From contig DXHG01000103.1 of assembly GCA_019113455.1 (NCBI GenBank), positions 1-33,922 of the forward strand: 33,922 nt of DNA, given 5' to 3'. The notes beneath the pieces are model-generated. The model was not told the origin of the DNA. It worked only from the letters and a program-made list of their open reading frames with translations, and did no database searches. Positions 15,945-22,301 of this stretch are shown piece after piece. The stretch comes from Candidatus Treponema faecavium (GTDB lineage: Bacteria; Spirochaetota; Spirochaetia; Treponematales; Treponemataceae). Position numbers and translations under genes: made by a program. How positions within the stretch are numbered: position 1 is the first letter of the stretch; each line of letters opens with the position of its first letter.

Positions 15945-17654
15945 ATGGAAAGATTTTTACAAGTTTATTATATACTTTTTTCGGCTTTTATGTCGGCGGC
16001 GGCAATTCAGAATGAATTTCTGCCGCTCGGCTCCCCCTTTTTAGGATTATTTGCACTGGCGCCGCTGTATCTGGCCGTTTCACGGTCAAAAAGCTATGCA
16101 GAAGCCGCGTGTCTGACAGGTCTGCAGGTCGGCGCCACACACCTCTTGTCAAGTTTCTGGCTTGCGTTTTTTAAGGATTTTGCCGTTTTTACGCTGGGAG
16201 CATCCGCGGCCGGCACCGCCGTTATCGGCCTTGTCTTCGGCTGCTATCTCTATCTGCCGTTCAGCAAAGACCATAACAGAACAAACACGCTTGCCCGTAT
16301 GCAGCCGAAAGCGTCAGTGCCGGTGCGGGTGCTGTATTTTTCCGCTGTATGGGTGCTCTACGAATGGGCAAAATCAAACGGCTTTTTAGGCTACCCATGG
16401 GGCACCATCCACATGAGCAGCTGGAAATGGCCGCTCATTATCCAGATTGTCGATATAACCGGCGTAACAGGCATCACGTTTCTGTTCGCGTGCTGCTCGG
16501 CGCTCACAGCAGAAACGCTTCTGCTCCTCCCCTGTTGCCGCACGCAGCGGCGCTCGCTTGCGGTGCTTGCCGCACGCTGTGCGCAGCTGCGAAACTGCAC
16601 CGCCGCGTGGCTCTGCCTGATTGCCGCCGCCGCCGCGTACGGCGCATACCATCTGACAAAAGACCGCACGCCGGTAAAATATATCGACGCGGTTATCGTG
16701 CAGCATAATGTCGACTCATGGAACGAAACAGGCGATGACGGCTCCCTTGCCATCCTCACATCGCAGCGCCTCACAGAACAGGCGCTTGCAAAACAGCCGC
16801 AGGCAGATCTCATCATCTGGAGCGAGTCAGTCATTCCGTATGCAATGCCGCAGTCGCACTCATTCTACACCGCATTTCCGCTTCAGAATCCGCTTGTTCC
16901 GTTTATCAAAGAACACCGCATACCAATCATTATCGGCGGGCCGGTAACGCTCGACGCGCAAAAACACTTTTACGGCAACTCTGCCGTATTGTTTGGCAGG
17001 GACGGCACATACAACGGCTTTTACTCAAAAATGCAGCTTGTGCCGTTCGCTGAAGTTATTCCGTACGGAGAAACGGAATGGATGCGCACGTTCATGCAAA
17101 ATATAGTCGGTTTTTCAAGCGGCTGGACGCCGGGAACATCATTGACGCTGTTCGATATTCCGCTTGATGACACACAAAAAGAGCAGGACGCGGCAGCCTA
17201 TACCCAGCATGATGCGCTGCCGCCGATTACCGGCGACACTGCCCGCATCAGCGTACCCATCTGCTTTGAAGACGCGTTTCCGTCAGTATGCCGCGCGCTC
17301 TTTCTCCGCGGCAGCGAGGCGTTTCTCAATATCACAAACGATTCCTGGTCGCGCATGGCAAGCGCCGAATACCAGCATTTTGCGGTGGCGGCGTTCCGCA
17401 GCATTGAATTCCGCACAACGCTGGTGCGGACAACCAATTCCGGCTATTCCGTACTGCTTGACCCCACCGGACGGATACAAAAAGACATGCCGCTGTTCAG
17501 CGCCTGCTCGGACACGTGGACTATTCCCATATACGAACGCACGCTCACAATATACGCGCGCTTAGGCGACTGGTTTCCCGCCGTCTGCCTGATTGCCGCG
17601 GCAGCATACGCAGTTCTTTTTAGAATCAAAGCGCGGTTCCGCAGCGCTCCATAA
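15945..17654 (+). CDS. lnt: Apolipoprotein N-acyltransferase
   Basis: Inner-membrane enzyme that adds the third acyl chain to the N-terminal cysteine of lipoproteins, the last step of lipoprotein maturation. It has 569 residues: about six hydrophobic helices in residues 1-230, a carbon-nitrogen-hydrolase domain from about 235 to 520, and a C-terminal helix (WFPAVCLIAAAAYAVLF). The catalytic triad is visible as E294 (IIWSESVIPY), K362 (YSKMQLVPFAE) and C440 (VPICFED). The membrane-proximal YEWAKSNGFLGYPWG motif is typical. Spirochaetes are rich in lipoproteins, which fits. The 3' end overlaps the convergent miaA gene by 29 bp. No ribosome site precedes ATG 15945. Confidence 0.95.
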   Translation: MERFLQVYYILFSAFMSAAAIQNEFLPLGSPFLGLFALAPLYLAVSRSKSYAEAACLTGLQVGATHLLSSFWLAFFKDFAVFTLGASAAGTAVIGLVFGCYLYLPFSKDHNRTNTLARMQPKASVPVRVLYFSAVWVLYEWAKSNGFLGYPWGTIHMSSWKWPLIIQIVDITGVTGITFLFACCSALTAETLLLLPCCRTQRRSLAVLAARCAQLRNCTAAWLCLIAAAAAYGAYHLTKDRTPVKYIDAVIVQHNVDSWNETGDDGSLAILTSQRLTEQALAKQPQADLIIWSESVIPYAMPQSHSFYTAFPLQNPLVPFIKEHRIPIIIGGPVTLDAQKHFYGNSAVLFGRDGTYNGFYSKMQLVPFAEVIPYGETEWMRTFMQNIVGFSSGWTPGTSLTLFDIPLDDTQKEQDAAAYTQHDALPPITGDTARISVPICFEDAFPSVCRALFLRGSEAFLNITNDSWSRMASAEYQHFAVAAFRSIEFRTTLVRTTNSGYSVLLDPTGRIQKDMPLFSACSDTWTIPIYERTLTIYARLGDWFPAVCLIAAAAYAVLFRIKARFRSAP

Positions 17655-18600
17655 ATAAGGCCGTTTGCCGCGCCGCGCCGTCATAATCGTCAGCGCCGCA
17701 GCGCAGCGCGCCGTCAATGCGTTTAAAGAATGTCTCCTGCCGCTTTGCATAGTGGCAGCTGTCGCTGATAACCGCGGCCTTAACTGCGGAAAGCCACAAC
17801 GCATTCTCGCTGAAATCACTGCGGCGCACCGTAAAAAACTCTTTATACCCGATTGCCTGCATCCCGGGATCGTGTTCGGTACAGCCGCCGCGCACGAGCG
17901 ACTCCACTTCTTCCGCCAGGCCGCTTTCAAACATAGCCTCGATCCGTTCCGCTATGCGCTTATACAGCTCGGCTCTGTCCCGCACCAGAAAAAGAACGCA
18001 GAACCGGTACTGCGCGCGCGGCTGCTGCGGCTGACGGTATGAGCTCAGCGGTTTTCCCGCAGTATATGGAACTTCAAGCGCGCGCACAATGCGGTATGCG
18101 TCGTTAGGGTGTATGCGCGCCGCGCTTTCAGGATCACGGTCAAGCAGCTCCTCATACAGTACCGGCGCGCCTTCTGCCTGCAACCTGCGCTGCAATTCCG
18201 CGCGCACGCGCATATCCGCCTGCGGCGTTGGAGGAAGCCCGTAAATAAAGTTTTTAATGTAAAATGCCGTGCCGCCGACAATAACGGGGATTTTACCGCG
18301 TCTTGCTATATCCCTGCAGCACAGATCGGCACAGCGCACAAATTCACCTGCCCCAAACGGCTCTTTCGGCGAACAAATATCTATGAGATGATGCGGCAGT
18401 TTCTTCAAGAATTCCGCTTCCGGCTTCGCCGTCCCGATATCCATGCCGCAGTATGCCTGCATGGAATCAGCGCTGATAACTTCTGCCATACCGGCAAACG
18501 GACTCTCCTCCCCGGCTGCAAACAGTCTGCCGGCAAGCGCCGTTTTGCCGCACGCGGTTGCACCGCACAGGATAAGAACCGGTATCGCAGCGCCGGTCAT
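17626..18600 (-). CDS. miaA: tRNA dimethylallyltransferase MiaA
   Basis: Transfers a dimethylallyl group to N6 of A37 in tRNAs that read UNN codons. It has 324 residues. The P-loop is GATACGKT at 13-20 (usually GPTASGKT), followed by EVISADSMQAYCGMDIGTAKP, HHLIDI, the substrate segment GGTAFYIKNFIYGLP, and PNDAYRIVRALEV. The C-terminal YAKRQETFFKR corresponds to the family's YAKRQ motif. It starts 6 bp after the rpoZ stop and shares the rpoZ promoter. Its end overlaps the end of lnt tail to tail by 29 bp, leaving no room for a terminator between them. Confidence 0.96.
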   Translation of the reverse strand: MTGAAIPVLILCGATACGKTALAGRLFAAGEESPFAGMAEVISADSMQAYCGMDIGTAKPEAEFLKKLPHHLIDICSPKEPFGAGEFVRCADLCCRDIARRGKIPVIVGGTAFYIKNFIYGLPPTPQADMRVRAELQRRLQAEGAPVLYEELLDRDPESAARIHPNDAYRIVRALEVPYTAGKPLSSYRQPQQPRAQYRFCVLFLVRDRAELYKRIAERIEAMFESGLAEEVESLVRGGCTEHDPGMQAIGYKEFFTVRRSDFSENALWLSAVKAAVISDSCHYAKRQETFFKRIDGALRCGADDYDGAARQTALFMERCGTAL

Positions 18601-18606
18601 ACGCGG

Positions 18607-18798
18607 TTAATTTTCAATACTGTATGTAACGCTGTGGTCAAAAAGCTGCTGCGCGGCAACTGACACGACTTTATCGTCACTCTCTTCTATAACAGGATCT
18701 TTCACCATTGAAAGCTGATACGCGCGGCGGCTTGCGGCGCACGTCATTTCATAAATATTGCCTTTAAACTTGATTAACTGTTCCAACGGGAATATCAT
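18607..18798 (-). CDS. rpoZ: RNA polymerase omega subunit, spirochaete type
   Basis: A 63-residue protein, MIFPLEQLIKFKGNIYEMTCAASRRAYQL in its first half. The helix with AASRRAYQL corresponds to the conserved omega AxRARQL region, so this should be the small subunit that helps assemble RNA polymerase. A longer frame starts at 18825, but AGAGG lies 9 bases before the ATG at 18798-18796, which decides for the shorter form. It is preceded by an excellent promoter and followed after 6 bp by miaA. The short length and weak similarity to enterobacterial omega leave some doubt. Confidence 0.75.
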   Translation of the reverse strand: MIFPLEQLIKFKGNIYEMTCAASRRAYQLSMVKDPVIEESDDKVVSVAAQQLFDHSVTYSIEN

Positions 18799-18836
18799 AT
18801 CAGTATACCTCTGCACATTGCACAAATAGTTTACAC

Positions 18837-18865
18837 AGTATAATAGAAAAGAATAATTATGTAAA
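18837..18865 (-). promoter_or_regulatory. rpoZ-miaA promoter
   Basis: On the minus strand: TTTACA (18865-18860), a 17-bp spacer and TATACT (18842-18837), close to consensus. GTAAAC occurs twice 10 bp apart at the -35 (18861-18866 and 18871-18876), and its inverse GTTTAC lies just past the -10 (18829-18834), a possible operator arrangement. Confidence 0.75.
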
Positions 18866-18945
18866 CCCTTGTAAACTGCCGCAGCAATACGTTGATATGG
18901 CGGCTTGCGATACAGAAACGGATAATACCGTGATGTGATTATTTT

Positions 18946-19017
18946 GAGCTACACTGGATTCGAACCAGTGACCCACGCCTTAAAAGGGCGTTGCTCTACC
19001 TACTGAGCTAGTAGCCC
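18946..19017 (-). tRNA. tRNA-Lys (anticodon UUU)
   Basis: A 72-nt cloverleaf on the minus strand. The acceptor stem is GGGCTAC with GTAGCTC (one G-T pair), the D stem is GCTC/GAGC, the anticodon stem is ACGCC/GGCGT around loop CTTTTAA (anticodon TTT), and the T arm is ACTGG-TTCGAAT-CCAGT. CCA is not encoded. Its own promoter is upstream at 19043-19071. It stands at the boundary between the housekeeping miaA region and the accessory patch. Confidence 0.96.
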
Positions 19018-19042
19018 ATCCTCAATCTGAGGTATGTGAAAT

Positions 19043-19071
19043 ATATTACATACAATAAGAAAAAAAGTCAA
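19043..19071 (-). promoter_or_regulatory. tRNA-Lys promoter
   Basis: TTGACT (19071-19066), a 17-bp spacer and TAATAT (19048-19043) on the minus strand, placing the start about 18 bases before the mature tRNA. A small dyad, CTCA-ATC-TGAG, sits in the leader at 19021-19031. Confidence 0.8.
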
Positions 19072-19195
19072 GAGGGAATATACACATGTCAGGGCAGCGG
19101 CATTTATGCTGCACGCTATATTTGCAGTTCCCTGCAGAGTGCTTCTGCACTTGCCCGCAGTCTGTGATACAGCAAATGCAGCTGTTCTAAAAACA

Positions 19196-19433
19196 TTTTT
19201 TCTCATCGCAATTTTCCCATTTAAAAAATAAAAATTTGCCGATTGCAAAATTTTATTTTGCCATTTATCAGACATGCATTTTGCCGATGGCCAGCGGCGC
19301 ACTTGCCGACGGCAAATTTTTAGTTTGCCGTCGGCAAATGAAACGTTTGCAATCGGCAAGTGTCTCGCTGGCCGACGGCAAATTTCTTACCGGATAAACG
19401 GCAAATGTAAATTTTGCCACCGGCAAAAGTTTT
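19196..19433. repeat. Palindromic repeat array, copy 2 (22-bp period)
   Basis: This is the second member of the family at 1070-1382, in the same orientation. Nine clear units start at 19235, 19257, 19280, 19302, 19324, 19346, 19368, 19391 and 19413 (steps 22, 23, 22, 22, 22, 22, 23, 22). The centres are CGATT, CATTT, CGATG, CGACG, CGTCG, AATCG, CGACG, AAACG and CACCG. A decayed counterpart of the first unit lies near 19201-19213, followed by the same TTTTCCC and A/T-rich gap. Spacers ATTTTAT, CGGCGCA, TGAAACG and TTTCTTAC are identical to copy 1. Three internal units fewer than copy 1 account for the shorter length. The rest of the gap 19072-19195 shows nothing I can support. Confidence 0.92.
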
Positions 19434-19475
19434 AGTTTGTTATACAGCTGATAAATTCATACCGATACGTCTGTA

Positions 19476-19498
19476 CGTTTGAGACATCGACTCAAACG
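19476..19498. repeat. 8-bp perfect inverted repeat
   Basis: CGTTTGAG (19476-19483) and CTCAAACG (19491-19498) around a 7-base loop, just right of array copy 2. No T run follows, so it is not an obvious terminator. The stretch from here to the promoter at 19647 contains no gene I can support. Confidence 0.4.
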
Positions 19499-19646
19499 CG
19501 GCAGCCTGACGCACAGCGCCAAGCCTCAATCGTCAAACCAGCTGTCGGCTCACCGCTGTCGTCTTCATCGGCGGCTGGCAAACGGTCAGGCGCTGTTTTC
19601 TCCAGACCGGCGCGGCTCCGCACACAGGATTGCTGCACCTGCAATA

Positions 19647-19675
19647 TTGACTTTGGAAAGATTCAGGGGTATACT
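19647..19675 (+). promoter_or_regulatory. Strong promoter of the three-gene cassette
   Basis: TTGACT (19647-19652), a 17-bp spacer and TATACT (19670-19675), near consensus. It is about 35 bases ahead of the DUF6884-like gene start, and it starts downstream of the long upstream open frame, confirming that the true start is ATG 19710. Confidence 0.8.
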
Positions 19676-19709
19676 GATAGTATCTTATATTAGTTATGAA
19701 GGAAGTATC

Positions 19710-20156
19710 ATGGATAACATGAAGCACATAGCATTGATCGCCTGCAGCAAAAGCAAACAGGGACAAAATGACCCCGCCAGAAAATTCAAGGCGCAGGACA
19801 TTTACACAGGCAATACGTTCAAACTGGCAAAAACGGAAGGCATACGGCGGTTCGGCTGCGAAGACTTTCATATTTTATCATCCAAGTATTATCTGCTCGA
19901 TAAGGATGACGGGATTTCGTACTACGACATGTATCTTGGTTCGCAATCGGCGTCATATAAGAAAATGTGGGCCGGCAAAGTTATTTCAGCCCTAAAAGCA
20001 AAATATGATATAGAAAACACAAAATTTTATATCTTTGGCGGCAAACCATATTATGAAAATCTCACACCGCACCTCAACTGCGTGGTGTTTGGTTATATAA
20101 GCAGCAGCAAAATCGATCTTGAAAAACCAACCGAATACAAAAACGGAGGGAAATAG
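19710..20156 (+). CDS. DUF6884-like protein
   Basis: A 148-residue soluble protein. The pattern IALIACSKSKQGQ at the N terminus, then AQDIYTGNTFKLA and FHILSSKYYLLDKDDGISYYDMYL, matches the DUF6884 family as I know it (a C-x-K-x-K start, a D-L/I-Y-T box and an SAKYGLL-like box). The biochemical role of the family is not established. ATG 19710 is preceded by GGAAG at good spacing and by a strong promoter; a longer frame from 19479 crosses that promoter and is rejected. It ends 2 bp before the GTG of the GIY-YIG-like gene, so the two are translationally coupled in an accessory cassette. Confidence 0.75.
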   Translation: MDNMKHIALIACSKSKQGQNDPARKFKAQDIYTGNTFKLAKTEGIRRFGCEDFHILSSKYYLLDKDDGISYYDMYLGSQSASYKKMWAGKVISALKAKYDIENTKFYIFGGKPYYENLTPHLNCVVFGYISSSKIDLEKPTEYKNGGK

Positions 20157-20158
20157 CC

Positions 20159-20710
20159 GTGATTCAGGCGTCAAAACTGCGCGAAAAACAGGAGCTGCAG
20201 AACATCCGTGATGTCCCCGGCTATTACAAATGGTGGGCGCGCAAAGAAGAACTCGAGCTGATTCTCAACGCCCTGCAGGTGCCGTTTGACGACATAAAAG
20301 ACGCGCTCGAAACAGCTGACGGGCTGTTCTGCATCTATGTGGGAATCGCCGAAAAAGAATCGGTTCGTAACCGGCTGAGCTGGCATGTAAACGACCCGCA
20401 CACGGAAACGCGCGTGCGAAACGGCATCCTTTCAACGCTCCGCCAGAGCATCGCAAGCATTGTCGCCGGCAATCAATACGACAAAACCGCGACAAATGCC
20501 TTTATCGATAAACTCTTTATTGAATGGTTTTATAGCGAAAACCCGATAAAATCGGACAGTGCGCATATTGAACTGCACGAAATTGAACACCGGCTGATGA
20601 CGGACTATTTTCGCATCCTGAACATCCGCGATAACCGCCATCCCTGCGCCGCGTATACGGCAAAAAAACTGAGCGCACTCAGAAAAGCAGGCAAACACAT
20701 ACAAAACTAA
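20159..20710 (+). CDS. GIY-YIG-like nuclease domain protein
   Basis: A 183-residue protein. PGYYKWWARKEE (residues about 20-31) and LFCIYVGIAEKESVRNRLSWHV (about 59-80) reproduce the GIY and YIG strands and the catalytic-Arg helix of GIY-YIG endonucleases. A downstream Glu in HIELHEIEHRLM could be the metal ligand. A conserved-looking tail, HPCAAYTAKKLSALR, ends the domain. A DNA or RNA cutting role is therefore likely, but the target is unknown. GTG 20159 is supported by GGAGGG 7-8 bases before it. It lies between the DUF6884-like and TPR/DUF4145-like genes and probably works with them. Confidence 0.7.
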   Translation: MIQASKLREKQELQNIRDVPGYYKWWARKEELELILNALQVPFDDIKDALETADGLFCIYVGIAEKESVRNRLSWHVNDPHTETRVRNGILSTLRQSIASIVAGNQYDKTATNAFIDKLFIEWFYSENPIKSDSAHIELHEIEHRLMTDYFRILNIRDNRHPCAAYTAKKLSALRKAGKHIQN

Positions 20711-20729
20711 GCGCAAGGAGTTTTTGGTT

Positions 20730-21431
20730 ATGTCTGATTGGCGTGATATCTGGAAAGAAGCGATACGGGTAAACAGCTCGGTCGCAAGAAGCGGCGACGT
20801 TTCGGAATATGACCGGTTATACAAAAAATATGGCGACGACGGAATGATTCACTATACCGCCGCCGCTTCATATGAACTACTGGGAAAACAAACAGAAGCC
20901 ATGGCTGAATACGAGAAGGCAAAAGATTGTTTTCCCGCACCGCACTGGAAAGACGTGGCGGCTAAAAACGCAGAGCGGCTAAAAAAACGGCGAAGTCCTG
21001 AGCAGTTTTTCGAACAGGATGATTTTAATGAGCTTTTGTGGTACGGTTTTCAAAAAATGTATGAATTCGTCAACCTTGATCCGTTTAACCGCTACATCGC
21101 TTTATCCGCATTGGCAAGAGGCAGTTCCGAATGGTCACTGTCGCTGGTTGATTTCAGAACAGTCATGGAGCTTACAATAAAACAGTATTACCCTGAGATA
21201 ATAGAAACTACCTGCCAAAAGGATTCACTGCTTGCTACTTTAAAAGAATTACAAAAACAAACCGATATTCCCAAGCATATTATCGATACGCTGCACGCAA
21301 TCCGCAAAGCCGGAAATATAGCGGCGCACGACGCAAGGATTGTCGAGGCTGAAAAGATCGCTAACGCAAAGAATTTTATAAAAGCAATGGCGTATTTCAA
21401 CAATCTTGAACCAAACAAATATATAGTATAA
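20730..21431 (+). CDS. TPR plus DUF4145/HEPN-like protein
   Basis: A 233-residue soluble protein. Residues about 1-85 are helical and TPR-like (IHYTAAASYELLGKQTEAMAEYEKAKDCFP). Residues about 125-230 resemble the DUF4145 HEPN-like helical domain: LVDFRTVMELTIKQYY, then LHAIRKAGNIAAHDARIVEAEKIA, where the IR-x-x-GN-x-AAH box is characteristic. The Arg-to-His spacing is longer than the standard HEPN RNase motif, so ribonuclease activity is uncertain. ATG 20730 is chosen over TTG 20724 because AAGGAG (20715-20720) is 9 bases before the ATG and only 3 before the TTG. It is third in the accessory cassette, with no clear terminator after it. Confidence 0.65.
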   Translation: MSDWRDIWKEAIRVNSSVARSGDVSEYDRLYKKYGDDGMIHYTAAASYELLGKQTEAMAEYEKAKDCFPAPHWKDVAAKNAERLKKRRSPEQFFEQDDFNELLWYGFQKMYEFVNLDPFNRYIALSALARGSSEWSLSLVDFRTVMELTIKQYYPEIIETTCQKDSLLATLKELQKQTDIPKHIIDTLHAIRKAGNIAAHDARIVEAEKIANAKNFIKAMAYFNNLEPNKYIV

Positions 21432-21521
21432 GCAGCGATTTATCCGTCCTGCCCTGTCTGCCGGTCTTTCATCAGCGCGTCAATAATTGCAACAAGCGCG
21501 CAATTACGGTATGCTTGCGCC

Positions 21522-22301
21522 ATGACGGTTGATGAAAAAAAAGAGCTGTACGCGCTGCTGCGCACGGTCGCGTCTTCTTTATACGGGTGCAGCGCGCGCG
21601 AATACGAACAGGAACCGGTGTTTTCAGCCGATGTGCCCGACGGCCCGGCGGCGCAGCCTGCTCCCGAATACTCATCGCCTTCAGTGCATGACGGCGCGCC
21701 TTCGTCGCTTGACGCCGTTGCCGCCACCATCGCCAGCTGCAGAAAGTGCGGCCTGTGCGCAAAGCGGCGCAGCACCGTGCCGGGCACCGGCTGCACGTCT
21801 CCTGCAGTTCTGGTGATAGGCGAAGGCCCCGGCGCCGATGAGGACGCAAGCGGGCTTCCCTTTGTGGGGCGCGCCGGTCAGCTCCTTGACAAAATGCTTG
21901 CCGCTATTTCCCTTTCGCGCACGGCAAACTGCTTTATCGCCAACATCGTCAAATGCCGGCCGCCGAATAACCGAGATCCCCTGCCCGACGAAATGTACGC
22001 CTGCAGACCGTATCTTGACGCGCAGATTTCGCTGCTGCGCCCGGCAAGCATCCTTGCCGTCGGACGCATCGCGGCGCAGAACCTGCTTAACACGAGCGAG
22101 GGCATCGGCAGGCTGCACGGCGTGTTCCGCGAATACAACGGCATTCCGTTCATGGCGACGTATCACCCGAGCGCGCTTCTGCGCAACGCCGAACTCAAGC
22201 GTCCCGCGTGGGAAGACCTCAAGCTGTTCCGCAGCCGTCTGGAAACGCTCGTTCCCGGCTACGCGGAACCCTTTAACAGGGAGCGCGGACAGCCGGTATG
22301 A
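21522..22301 (+). CDS. Family 4 (Fe-S) uracil-DNA glycosylase
   Basis: Removes uracil from DNA to start base-excision repair. It has 259 residues. An extended N-terminal segment (1-70) is followed by CRKCGLC (C73/C76), then VLVIGEGPGADEDASGLPFVGRAGQLLD (motif 1), NIVKCRPPNNRDP with C145, C161, and the second active-site motif TYHPSALLRN (213-222). The four cysteines fit the [4Fe-4S] cluster of family 4 enzymes. GEGPG replaces the usual GEAPG. The start codon lacks a good ribosome site. The last four bases overlap the priA start, giving a DNA-repair/restart pair. Confidence 0.93.
   Translation: MTVDEKKELYALLRTVASSLYGCSAREYEQEPVFSADVPDGPAAQPAPEYSSPSVHDGAPSSLDAVAATIASCRKCGLCAKRRSTVPGTGCTSPAVLVIGEGPGADEDASGLPFVGRAGQLLDKMLAAISLSRTANCFIANIVKCRPPNNRDPLPDEMYACRPYLDAQISLLRPASILAVGRIAAQNLLNTSEGIGRLHGVFREYNGIPFMATYHPSALLRNAELKRPAWEDLKLFRSRLETLVPGYAEPFNRERGQPV

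Noticed and set aside
19000..19359. Minus-strand frame of 119 codons across array copy 2
   Set aside because: Same repeat artefact; it also runs into the tRNA-Lys gene.
19479..19709. Longer N terminus for the DUF6884-like protein
   Set aside because: It crosses a near-consensus promoter at 19647-19675 and has no family-like sequence; GGAAG and ATG at 19710 fit better.
21440..21521. Peptide MAQAYRNCALVAIIDALMKD on the minus strand as a gene tail
   Set aside because: The frame lies mostly antisense to the uracil-DNA glycosylase gene, with no promoter or family match; probably chance.
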